A DNA stretch of 38,200 nt from CAZPAN01 sp964581165 (GTDB lineage: Bacteria; Actinomycetota; Coriobacteriia; Coriobacteriales; CADBOM01), in the NCBI GenBank assembly GCA_964581165.1, contig CAZOMM010000009.1, positions 1 through 38,200 on the forward strand, in the 5' to 3' direction. The notes below the pieces were generated by a model. It had not been told where the DNA came from. It saw nothing but the letters and a program-made list of their open reading frames with translations, and ran no database searches. This document shows positions 31,694 to 38,200 of this stretch, in pieces. A program made the translations under genes and the position numbers. Within the stretch, counting starts at the first letter, position 1; each line of letters begins with the position of its first letter.

Positions 31694-32224
31694 ATGCCTA
31701 ATGCAGTAGCACTTATCGGAAAGAGCGGTTCGGGCAAAACCACTCTTGCAGAAAAGCTAATAGCTTGTCTTTGCTCTCGCGGACATACTGTAGGCTCGGT
31801 AAAGCATCATGGTTTTAAGGGTTTTGACATAGATATCCCGGGCAAGGATTCTTGGAGGCATACCCAAGCAGGTGCCGTACATACAATCATCGCTTCTCCC
31901 GATAAAATGGCCGAGATCAAGCGCTTGGATACAGAGCTGGATTTTCCTGAGATACTGGAGCGCATGAACGATGTGGATATCGTAATAATCGAGGGTTTCA
32001 GACATGCAGGCGCTCCCGCAATCGATATCTTTAGAGCTGCTAACCCCGCAGATGAAAACGCTTGGGAACGCCCGGGATTTTTAAACTCCCCAGACACAGT
32101 AGCAGTAGCTACAGATATAGAGCAGATTCGAATAATTGCTCACTCAAAAGAACTTCCCTGCTTTGCCCTAGACGACATCGAGACAATCTGTGACTTTGTT
32201 GAACTTCGCATTTCTGGTTTTTAA
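31694..32224 (+). CDS. mobB: Molybdopterin-guanine dinucleotide biosynthesis protein B
   Basis: The protein has 176 aa. Walker A GKSGSGKTTLAEKLI at the N-terminus, GSVKHHGFKGFDIDIPGKDSWRH (the conserved K-H-D...D-S-R/W-H motif) and IVIIEGFRH match MobB. It is a GTP-binding accessory protein to MobA in forming the MGD cofactor. GAAGGG 9 nt before ATG. Here mobB is separate from mobA (13860-14510), while in many genomes they are adjacent or fused. No molybdoenzyme gene lies in the window. Confidence 0.9.
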   Translation: MPNAVALIGKSGSGKTTLAEKLIACLCSRGHTVGSVKHHGFKGFDIDIPGKDSWRHTQAGAVHTIIASPDKMAEIKRLDTELDFPEILERMNDVDIVIIEGFRHAGAPAIDIFRAANPADENAWERPGFLNSPDTVAVATDIEQIRIIAHSKELPCFALDDIETICDFVELRISGF

Positions 32225-32244
32225 AAACGTGAGTCCACGCGCAT

Positions 32245-32529
32245 CTAAACTAGGGCTACAACCTCAGGCAGGCTAGAGGTGTCGAGCGTTTTAAGCTCAT
32301 AGTTCGTTTGAAGCCTTAACCAAAACTCAGGACTGGTTCCAAGAGCTTTGGCAAAAAGCCATGCCATCTCTACTGTAATAACTCGTCGCCCGTGCACAAT
32401 ATCCGAGATTGCCGACTGTGGTTTTCCAATCGCTTTGGCAAGTTTGTACTGAGAAATCCCTAGCGGAATCAGAAACTCTTCAAGCAATATTTCTCCAGGC
32501 GTAGAGATAAAATCATCAATGGTAGTCAC
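32245..32529 (-). CDS. higA: HigA-type antitoxin (XRE family)
   Basis: About 94 aa. It has PGEILLEEFLIPLGISQYKLA, then a helix-turn-helix (IGKPQSAISDIVHGRRVITVEMAWLFAKAL) and PEFWLRLQ: the HigA/VapI signature. It neutralises HigB and represses the pair's promoter. GTG at 32527-32529 has AAGGGG 9 nt upstream and overlaps the toxin stop by 14 bp; in-frame ATGs at 32556 and 32589 are alternatives. It is convergent with mobB (20 bp apart). Confidence 0.88.
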   Translation of the reverse strand: MTTIDDFISTPGEILLEEFLIPLGISQYKLAKAIGKPQSAISDIVHGRRVITVEMAWLFAKALGTSPEFWLRLQTNYELKTLDTSSLPEVVALV

Positions 32530-32800
32530 AAAGCTCAACCCCTTTAGCTTCACCATCTTCCCACTTAAAACAAAGTCTACATTGAGCATTAACTCTTATG
32601 CTGTGCTGTCCTGCTCGATCTCCTTTAAGAGACTCCAAGCGATTACCAGGTGGAACTCTCAAATCGTTGATCATATAAGCAGCTTCTAGAAGTTGCAGCT
32701 TTCTATAAAGAGTTTTTCTTAATGCAGAAGGTATTCGCTTTGGCGGATTAGAAGATGGATCATCCCAGAATTGTTGCAAATCCTTATCCTTAATGATCAT
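32516..32800 (-). CDS. higB: HigB-type toxin (RelE superfamily)
   Basis: The protein has 94 aa. LRKTLYRKLQLLEAA, LRVPPGNRLESLKGDRAGQHSIRVN and CRLCFKWEDGEAKGVELCDYH match the HigB/plasmid-maintenance-killer family: RelE-fold ribosome-dependent mRNA interferases. The toxin gene precedes the antitoxin gene, as is standard in HigBA. GGAG 6 nt before ATG. Confidence 0.9.
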   Translation of the reverse strand: MIIKDKDLQQFWDDPSSNPPKRIPSALRKTLYRKLQLLEAAYMINDLRVPPGNRLESLKGDRAGQHSIRVNAQCRLCFKWEDGEAKGVELCDYH

Positions 32801-32887
32801 CTACAACTCCGAACTGAAACGAGCAATACTTCCACTATGGAAAATAGTACTGCAACGCAGAAGTATATTCAATGAGTATCTCAACGC

Positions 32888-34555
32888 TTACCTATCTTGC
32901 AAAGAACAGCGAAGCGCTAAGCGGGCAAACAGTGCTGAAATCGCTAGCAAGGCAATCCCAAACAACAATCCCATCAGCTCCCAATCCTGACTCAAAACAA
33001 GACTTGCAGCAATGCCAGCAAAAACCAAAAGCAAACCAGAAAAAATAACGATCGCCATATTTGCAGAACGTTTGACTGCCTCATAAGCACTTGCCCATTC
33101 GTATTTTGGTTTACGTAGGTCTAGAAAAGCTCCCAAACAAGCCGAATATGTAGCAAATCCCACTGGGATAAGCAGCAGCAAGACCACGTCCATAACAGTT
33201 TGTGCAGCACTTATAGCGGCAATCAGACTGGAAATCACAGCAAAAGGAACTATCACCAAAAGATGAAAGACTATTTTGGCAGCAACTACAGTGGAACTAG
33301 AAACTGGAGCAGCCTGCATAATCCATCGAGTCTTACCCTCAAGCGATGTTGAACACGATGTTAATGCAGTCATCGAACAAAAAAGACCCAAGACCCAAGG
33401 AATAAGATCGGCAAACGAATTAGTACTTGTGAAGTCAGAAAACTCATGGCTGGTGATAATTAAATTAGTTAAAGCTTCTGACCCAACAACAGCTGCCAAG
33501 ATGCCAACAGCTAAGCAAAGCACGGGACCAACAGCTGTGTTCATAAAATATATTGGAATGCCAATCCACATCTTAAATTCCCTCATGAGCAATGCACTGA
33601 ATGCGCTGCGATTCTTAGATGCACTTTTCGAAATGCTTTCAGATACGCTGATGTCTTTGGTTTTCTTGTCCCTGCGAGCAGCCCCAGAAGCCAAAAGGGT
33701 ATTTAGAGCAAGCAGCACCTTTGACAGGATCAAGACCATAGCTCCAAGTGTCGCAAGTGAAGCTCCAAAAAACAAAACAAGAGAGATAAGGTTTCCTTGT
33801 AATGCCTCTGTAGCCCAAATAGCTGGTGGCCAGATTGAGGCAATCCGCGCCTGAAAAGTGGCAACAAAACTCTCTACTGTTTGTAAGTCAAAATCACTGT
33901 CGCTTCCGATACTTTGAAAGAAAAAAATAGCGACAATAAGAGCAACCGAAGCAAGCAGCCCAATAACAGAAAGCAGCTTATCTGCAAATGGTGTTCGTGA
34001 AGCTGCCCAAGCCACCAAAAATGCAAGCGCCAAGGAAATTGCCATGGGAATTGCCGGAAGACACAAAAGTAAAAGAATCCCTATCAGAATTCCTAATAAG
34101 CCAACATCTATAGAAAAGAGATAGATTCCAAGCATAGGCAAAGCAACGACAAGGGAAACCGCAAGACTTAGGCCATACATTGGCGCTATACGCGAGACAA
34201 CAATCTTCCACATGGGGATAGGCATCGAAACAGTCATGTCTATATTGTCGGCATTAAACAACAAACCGTTGGCCTTAAGAAATAAGGAAATAACACTTGT
34301 TAGGCTGCAGGCAACAACTACAAGAGATGGAATGATATCGGCAGCTCCCAACCAAACCAATCCATATCCAATCGCAAATGCATATGCAGCAACAAAGAGT
34401 ACTAAAAAAGCGATACCAACTGACGCGGCAATAAACTTTGCTATGCCTCCAGGGCTACGAGAATTGATGATTTTACCGATTCCAAAAGCACCAAAGAGCT
34501 GAATTTTAAGGAGCGTGCGAAGACTGGGCTTAGGCATTGCGGACATTGCGGGCAT
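32888..34555 (-). CDS. ABC-2 type exporter permease
   Basis: About 555 aa. ATG at 34553-34555 is preferred (GGAGGG 5 nt upstream); an earlier start at 34573 is possible. It has about 12 hydrophobic segments in two bundles, separated by a basic cytoplasmic loop (ARRDKKTKDISVSESISKS). No soluble domain is recognised. It overlaps the ATPase gene by 26 bp, so the two form one exporter. Substrate unknown; peptides, lipids or drugs are all possible. Confidence 0.83.
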   Translation of the reverse strand: MPAMSAMPKPSLRTLLKIQLFGAFGIGKIINSRSPGGIAKFIAASVGIAFLVLFVAAYAFAIGYGLVWLGAADIIPSLVVVACSLTSVISLFLKANGLLFNADNIDMTVSMPIPMWKIVVSRIAPMYGLSLAVSLVVALPMLGIYLFSIDVGLLGILIGILLLLCLPAIPMAISLALAFLVAWAASRTPFADKLLSVIGLLASVALIVAIFFFQSIGSDSDFDLQTVESFVATFQARIASIWPPAIWATEALQGNLISLVLFFGASLATLGAMVLILSKVLLALNTLLASGAARRDKKTKDISVSESISKSASKNRSAFSALLMREFKMWIGIPIYFMNTAVGPVLCLAVGILAAVVGSEALTNLIITSHEFSDFTSTNSFADLIPWVLGLFCSMTALTSCSTSLEGKTRWIMQAAPVSSSTVVAAKIVFHLLVIVPFAVISSLIAAISAAQTVMDVVLLLLIPVGFATYSACLGAFLDLRKPKYEWASAYEAVKRSANMAIVIFSGLLLVFAGIAASLVLSQDWELMGLLFGIALLAISALFARLALRCSLQDR

Positions 34556-35315
34556 TGCGTCCCTCCCTCGCAAGTTCCAAAAATACCTGTTCTAAACTCT
34601 CGTCTTGACGAATCTCCTCAGTTGTACCCGCACGAACAATCTCGCCGTTTTTTATAATGGCCACCCGATCGCAAATCTTTTCTACTGTATCGAGCATATG
34701 GCTGGATAGAAAAATAGCGCCGCCTCTCAACGCAAATTCACTCATCATTTCGCGAAGTTCATAAGCTGCCTCGGGGTCAAGCCCAACAAAAGGTTCGTCA
34801 AGTACTAGCAGGCTAGGCTCGTGGATAAAAGCGCTCACCAACACCAGCTTTTGTCTCATGCCATGCGAGTAAGCCGAAACCATCTCTTCTAAACGGTCTT
34901 GAATTCCAAGACGGCTAGCATAAGTCTCGATACGATTGGCACGATCAGCCTTGCTAACACCAAAAATGTCAGCCACGTAGGCTAGGTATTGAGAGCCTTT
35001 AAGATATCCATAGATGTCTGGATTATCGGGAACGTAAGCGCATACTTGCTTGCATTGGACAGGCTCGGTTTTAATGGAGTGTCCGCATATGCGAATATCC
35101 CCGCTCTCAAAGTAAAGTGCACCTACGATAGAGCGAATCAGCGTAGTCTTGCCTGCGCCATTGTGGCCTATAAAGCCAAAAATATTTCCGGGATAGACTG
35201 AAAGATTGATGTTTTTTACAACGGTTTTTCCACTGTAAGACTTTGAAAAGGTGTCGACCTCAAGCACTGGGACTAAAGATGATGTTCTAGTGTTGCCTGC
35301 AGATGCTTTGTCCAT
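34530..35315 (-). CDS. ABC exporter ATPase
   Basis: The protein has 261 aa. Walker A GHNGAGKTTLIRSI, Q-loop YVPDNPDIYGYL, a signature-like SHGMRQKLVLVSAF, Walker B SLLVLDEPFVGLDP and H-loop SSHMLDTVEKI. The signature SHGMRQK replaces the common LSGGQ form but is frequent in this subfamily of ABC-2 exporters. AAAGGAG lies 4 nt before ATG. It is the first gene of a two-gene operon. Confidence 0.93.
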   Translation of the reverse strand: MDKASAGNTRTSSLVPVLEVDTFSKSYSGKTVVKNINLSVYPGNIFGFIGHNGAGKTTLIRSIVGALYFESGDIRICGHSIKTEPVQCKQVCAYVPDNPDIYGYLKGSQYLAYVADIFGVSKADRANRIETYASRLGIQDRLEEMVSAYSHGMRQKLVLVSAFIHEPSLLVLDEPFVGLDPEAAYELREMMSEFALRGGAIFLSSHMLDTVEKICDRVAIIKNGEIVRAGTTEEIRQDESLEQVFLELAREGRNARNVRNA

Positions 35316-35371
35316 ATGTCTCCTTTTTAATTTGGGGAGCAGAACCTATTTAATCTATTTAACGGGGACAT

Positions 35372-35402
35372 TCTATCTGTCTATTTACCTATCTACCTAT
35401 CT
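35372..35402. repeat. 4-bp microsatellite-like run (CTAT/CTAC)
   Basis: CTATCTGTCTATTTACCTAT continues to CTACCTATCTC: about eight degenerate 4-bp units in the leader upstream of the ABC ATPase gene. Confidence 0.6.
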
Positions 35403-35420
35403 CCTTGCTAAACCAAGATT

Positions 35421-35490
35421 GCGATACTCGAGGCACGACTTCTGAATGGGTGCGCGCAATACGCGCTAGACTCGGACAGTCCTCGCTTTA
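35421..35490 (+). repeat. Dispersed intergenic element, copy F (most compact)
   Basis: Contains both blocks at short spacing: CGACTTCTGAATGGGTGCGC (35436-35455) and GCGCTAGACTCGGACAGTCC (35463-35482), then TCGCTTTATA. Between them, GCGCG-CAATA-CGCGC forms a 5-bp hairpin. This copy best defines the element. Confidence 0.7.
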
Positions 35491-35511
35491 TATCACCGGT
35501 AGTTTGACACA

Positions 35512-35543
35512 AAGAAGAGTTTTCTTAATGCGAAAGGTGTTTG
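35512..35543 (-). pseudogene. Possible remnant of a higB-like toxin gene
   Basis: The segment AGAGTTTTCTTAATGCGAAA and the following GGTGTTTGCT closely resemble part of higB (about 32709-32740, AGAGTTTTTCTTAATGCAGA then AGGTATTCGCT), with one indel and a few substitutions. In higB this region encodes part of KRIPSALRKTL. No open frame remains. It may also be chance. Confidence 0.3.
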
Positions 35544-36857
35544 CTACTCACGATTCATTAACCACTCCGTTGCTGGAATAATCTGTATTCCTTCTTCAGT
35601 AACTTCTTTGGAATAGGGATCCAATGTGATAACGGTTCTTGGATACGAATCCGTAAGCCGCCTTAATGGCAAAAGTTCACGTTTTCTAGTCTCTTCATCT
35701 CGCATATATGCACAAACTTGGATGTACTCCTTATTCGTTCCGAGCGGATCTATTGCCACAAAATCGATCTCGGATGAACGTGCAGCACCAATGCTAATCT
35801 GCCAAGCCCTACGAATTAACTCAAGTGCAACAGCGCATTCCAAGCGAGCACCTATATTTTGCCCAGAAAAACCGCTGGCAAGTCCAACGAAACCTAGGTC
35901 TACTGGATAGTATTTCTTCTGGGGCCTTAGCACTACTTTGCCCTGAAGACCCGTTTGTTCCACCCCGTAAACCAAAAATGCCTGCTCTAAAGCGTGAATC
36001 TGATTAGCGACTGTAGTATCTGCTGTTTTGTGACCAATGGCAGACAGAGTATTGGCAACATTTCGCACGGAGAACAGCGAACCTGCTGTCGTAAAAATAA
36101 ACTTACTGAGACGATCAAGACCTGCAATATCTCTGATGCCAAATCTCTGGGCAACATCTCTATAAACAATAGATTGATATATGGCTGATAGCTCATTGGC
36201 TAAAGAATGTTGATTGCGATGACGAATCTCAAAAAGTCCGGGCATTCCGCCACACAGGAGATACTCGTTAAGAAAATCGTTAACACCTTGCTTTGGCAAA
36301 GCCTGATTGCCAGCGGCGTAGTTAGACTGCTCCTCTGCTTCTTTACTATCGATTGTAAGAAGAGATCCACTTGCTTGGACAAAATCCACAAACTCCGAAA
36401 ACGAAAGCGGATATACCTTGATTTCTGTGTATCGCCCAGTTAAATGAGTAGCTAAATCGCTTGAAAGCAAACGCGCGTTTGAGCCTGTGAGGTACACATC
36501 TGTATTAGAGCGTTCTCTTAAGCGCCTGACCACAAGCTCCCAGTCGTCTATATTTTGAATCTCATCTAAAAGTACATACCACGAATAGTTGCGGTCGATT
36601 TGATCTGCAGCAAGTCTAAGCTCACTGTGCAGAGCTTTTGAGTCGTAATCAAGAGGCAAATCAAAATCATCAAAACACATATGAAAGATATTTGATTCTG
36701 GAATTCCATCGGCCAGAAGCTTGTCTGCCAACATGGTCATTAGAGTAGATTTTCCACAGCGTCTCACGCCCGTAATGATTTTTATATTTGGAGTGTCGCG
36801 ATACTTAAGGAGTTCGTTAAGTAAAACGTTTCTTGGGACATACTTCTGCTGCACCAT
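35544..36857 (-). CDS. AAA_14/DUF4143 family ATPase
   Basis: The protein has 437 aa. Walker A TGVRRCGKSTL, Walker B VLLDEIQNIDDWE and sensor-1-like YLTGSNARLLSSDLATHLTGRY define the AAA_14 domain; the C-terminal ~200 residues contain the DUF4143 region (KKYYPVDLGFVG, then ECAVALELIRR and SEIDFVA, which resembles a nuclease-like PD-(D/E)XK arrangement). Members are common accessory genes of anaerobes; their biological role is not established. AGGAG 6 nt before ATG supports the start. Confidence 0.88.
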   Translation of the reverse strand: MVQQKYVPRNVLLNELLKYRDTPNIKIITGVRRCGKSTLMTMLADKLLADGIPESNIFHMCFDDFDLPLDYDSKALHSELRLAADQIDRNYSWYVLLDEIQNIDDWELVVRRLRERSNTDVYLTGSNARLLSSDLATHLTGRYTEIKVYPLSFSEFVDFVQASGSLLTIDSKEAEEQSNYAAGNQALPKQGVNDFLNEYLLCGGMPGLFEIRHRNQHSLANELSAIYQSIVYRDVAQRFGIRDIAGLDRLSKFIFTTAGSLFSVRNVANTLSAIGHKTADTTVANQIHALEQAFLVYGVEQTGLQGKVVLRPQKKYYPVDLGFVGLASGFSGQNIGARLECAVALELIRRAWQISIGAARSSEIDFVAIDPLGTNKEYIQVCAYMRDEETRKRELLPLRRLTDSYPRTVITLDPYSKEVTEEGIQIIPATEWLMNRE

Positions 36858-36937
36858 ACAATCTCCTGCTTACCATACTTTTGATCTATCCGTACTTTCA
36901 ATCTATGTGGCGTACATTTGAGCTTTTTCTATTTTTG

Positions 36938-37055
36938 CCTGTTGGCATCTGTTGGTTGGTGGCTGTTGGTGGCCGTTGATATCCGTTAGCGTCTGTTGGC
37001 GACAGTTGGTTGCTAACCGTTGCTGTCCGTTGGTGGCTGTTGGTGCCTGTTGAAA
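36938..37055. repeat. Degenerate ~10-bp repeat (CTGTTGGTGG-like)
   Basis: About eleven loosely spaced units ending in (C/A)(T/C/A)GTTG recur at roughly 8-14 bp, for example GGCTGTTGGTGGCCGTTGAT and GTGGCTGTTGGTGCCTGTTG. Confidence 0.7.
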
Positions 37056-37114
37056 CAATTTGCTTTTTGCGCTCTATATGTTTACAAACGACCTAATTCC
37101 ATAGCCTGCTGTTT

Positions 37115-37172
37115 TGCGGTTTATAACATGTATTTTAATCAATTTTGTTCGGATTGCAGTTTATAAACTGCA
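37115..37172. promoter_or_regulatory. Pair of related palindromes 40 bp apart
   Basis: TGCAGTTTATAAACTGCA (37155-37172) is a perfect 18-bp palindrome. TGCGGTTTATAACATGTA (from 37115) is an imperfect copy exactly 40 bp upstream; both are followed by a T-rich ATTTT tract. Paired sites four helical turns apart suggest cooperative binding. Confidence 0.5.
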
Positions 37173-37300
37173 TTTTTATATTTTGGAAGGGAGGGGTTGC
37201 TTGATTGAAATCACCCACGCCCCCTTTAGAAAACTACTTGCAAGATATTTGACAGTACCTCTTTGAATCTTTGAATCTCATCTCATCTCTTCAAATTCTT

Positions 37301-37347
37301 AGTTAGGGGGTATTTAGTGAGAAATCTGCTATAAATACCCCCTAACT
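37301..37347. promoter_or_regulatory. 16-bp perfect inverted repeat upstream of the right-hand ATPase
   Basis: AGTTAGGGGGTATTTA (37301-37316) and TAAATACCCCCTAACT (37332-37347) are exact inverses around a 15-nt centre. It ends 41 bp before the GTG start. No T-run follows, so an operator or a recombination-type site is more likely than a terminator. Confidence 0.65.
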
Positions 37348-37388
37348 TGGATACAATCGAAAGAGCAAAACGGAGACAGAGGTGGGAA

Positions 37389-38200
37389 GTGAAACTATTC
37401 AAGCGCGAAAACTATCTCAGAAAGATCAGGGGTTTTTATCATGATGACGAAATCATAAAGGTTATCACGGGCGTGAGGCGCTGCGGGAAATCCTGTCTCA
37501 TGCAAACCATCGCTCAAGAGCTTGTCGAAAGCGGCATCAGCTCGGCTTCCATTATCTATCTTGACCTTGACAGCCGAAAAATGCGAAAGGTCAAGACTGC
37601 CGATGAGCTCGAGTCTGCGATTGATAGTGCCTCCACCGATGCGCCTGAAGGCTTGAAATATCTTTTTATCGACGAGGTGCAAAACGTCAAGGACTACGAA
37701 GAGGTCGTTAACGCTTTTCGCACCGATGGTGGTTGGTCTATCTTCATCACTGGCTCCAACAGCTACCTGCTTTCAGGCGAGCTTATGACCAAGCTTACCG
37801 GGCGCTATATTGAATTCGAGATGCAGACCCTCACCTTCAAGGAATACGAGGACATGAAGGCCTTTCTCGGTAAGCCGGTAAATCCCAACCCTACCGCCGA
37901 ACTCGATGCTTATATCTTGGAGGGTGGTTTTCCTAAGGCTCTAGAATACGAGACGCTTGTCGATAAGCGAACCTACGTTACATCCGTTGTCGAGGAGATT
38001 TTAGAGAAGGATGTCCGTCGCAGGGTTCAGGTTCGCAACATATCCGTGTTCGAGGCGGTCAGAAAATACATCACGAATAACTTCGGTGCAACGACAAGCC
38101 TTACTAACATCCTTGACGGTCTTGCGAAACAAGGTGTGCGCATCAAGCGCGAAACGCTTGACCGCTACCTCAAGATTCTCGAAGACGCAAAGATCATACG
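37389..38200 (+). CDS. AAA_14/DUF4143 family ATPase (C-terminus cut by window edge)
   Basis: An open frame runs from GTG 37389-37391 to the window end (270 codons, no stop). It starts VKLFKRENYLRKIRGF, usual for this family. Walker A TGVRRCGKSCL, Walker B LFIDEVQNVKDYE, sensor ITGSNSYLLSGELMTKLTGRY and EGGFPKALEYE are visible; the DUF4143 part is incomplete. It is clearly a different lineage from the ATPase at 35544-36857. Arginine is mostly CGC here and the gene looks more GC-rich than its neighbours, which fits recent transfer. The ribosome site is modest (GAGGTGG close to GTG). Confidence 0.88.
   Translation, partial: MKLFKRENYLRKIRGFYHDDEIIKVITGVRRCGKSCLMQTIAQELVESGISSASIIYLDLDSRKMRKVKTADELESAIDSASTDAPEGLKYLFIDEVQNVKDYEEVVNAFRTDGGWSIFITGSNSYLLSGELMTKLTGRYIEFEMQTLTFKEYEDMKAFLGKPVNPNPTAELDAYILEGGFPKALEYETLVDKRTYVTSVVEEILEKDVRRRVQVRNISVFEAVRKYITNNFGATTSLTNILDGLAKQGVRIKRETLDRYLKILEDAKII

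Larger units (their letters stand above)
36858..37388. other. 531-bp divergent spacer between two AAA_14 ATPase genes
   Basis: No gene is seen. It holds a GTTG-rich repeat array (36938-37055), an AT-rich stretch with two related palindromes (37115-37172), a TTGACA hexamer (37249-37254), duplicated CTTTGAAT and CTCAT units (about 37259-37286), and a 16-bp perfect inverted repeat (37301-37347). Confidence 0.7.

Noticed and set aside
31410..31694. A 94-codon + strand frame before mobB
   Set aside because: It starts inside the terminator loop and runs through the dispersed element; the translation is Arg-rich and resembles no family.
33276..33854. A 192-codon + strand frame within the exporter permease gene
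   Set aside because: Antisense shadow of a membrane protein gene; no ribosome site or recognisable domain.
37198..37232. GC-rich dyad-like stretch around GGGGTTGC...GCCCC as a terminator
   Set aside because: Pairing is interrupted and no T-run follows on either strand.
37395..37682. A 95-codon - strand frame at the right end
   Set aside because: It is antisense to the AAA_14 ATPase, whose motifs are unmistakable.

Overview
The window looks like a draft scaffold from an anaerobic, monoderm actinobacterium of the Coriobacteriia, most likely Eggerthellaceae-like. This is an inference from gene content: a secretin-less Tad/Flp pilus locus, a short SufC-SufB pair, class III anaerobic ribonucleotide reductase, molybdenum-cofactor nucleotide genes, and an anion/organic-acid type MFS carrier. 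Base composition is roughly balanced. No rRNA, tRNA, CRISPR array or intact IS element was seen. Four runs of exactly 100 N are scaffold gaps, and one of them is flanked by a 55-bp duplicated contig end.

Layout. 1-1709 (-): sufC and sufB (sufB runs off the left edge). 2060-13550 (-): one long, tightly overlapping Tad pilus operon, read from right to left: CpaB/RcpC, TadZ, TadA, TadB, TadC, Flp pilin, a Ser/Asp-rich membrane protein, three TadE-like pseudopilins, a TadG-like protein, a lipoprotein, a DUF192 protein and a zinc-ribbon/FHA protein. No prepilin peptidase is present. 13860-14510 (-): mobA behind a perfect 11-bp inverted repeat. 14841-17958 (-): nrdG and nrdD with a tandem pair of NrdR boxes upstream. 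18326-19336 (-): rsgA. 19631-20353 (+): a TetR-family regulator. 20381-22276 (-): phosphoglucomutase/phosphomannomutase. 22499-26675 (-): two zinc-ribbon proteins and a DUF4012 membrane protein. 26764-29485 (-): a polar amino-acid ABC importer. 29900-31216 (+): MFS carrier with a strong terminator. 31694-32224 (+): mobB. 32245-38200: an accessory stretch with a HigBA toxin-antitoxin pair, an ABC-2 exporter, and two unrelated AAA_14/DUF4143 ATPases arranged back to back around a palindrome-rich AT-rich spacer.

Two sequence-level features stand out and are not explained by the genes. First, a degenerate, roughly 60-120 bp element recurs in at least six intergenic regions, always in the + orientation whatever the direction of the neighbouring genes. 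Its two shared blocks resemble CGATTGCTGAATGGGTGCGC and GCGCTAGACTCGGGCAGTCC. Second, most intergenic regions, and several coding regions, carry their own short degenerate tandem repeat (units of 10, 11, 13, 14, 15, 18, 24 or 35 bp), each with a unit sequence found only at that locus. Together they suggest a genome shaped by repeated slippage or duplication plus a dispersed intergenic repeat family.
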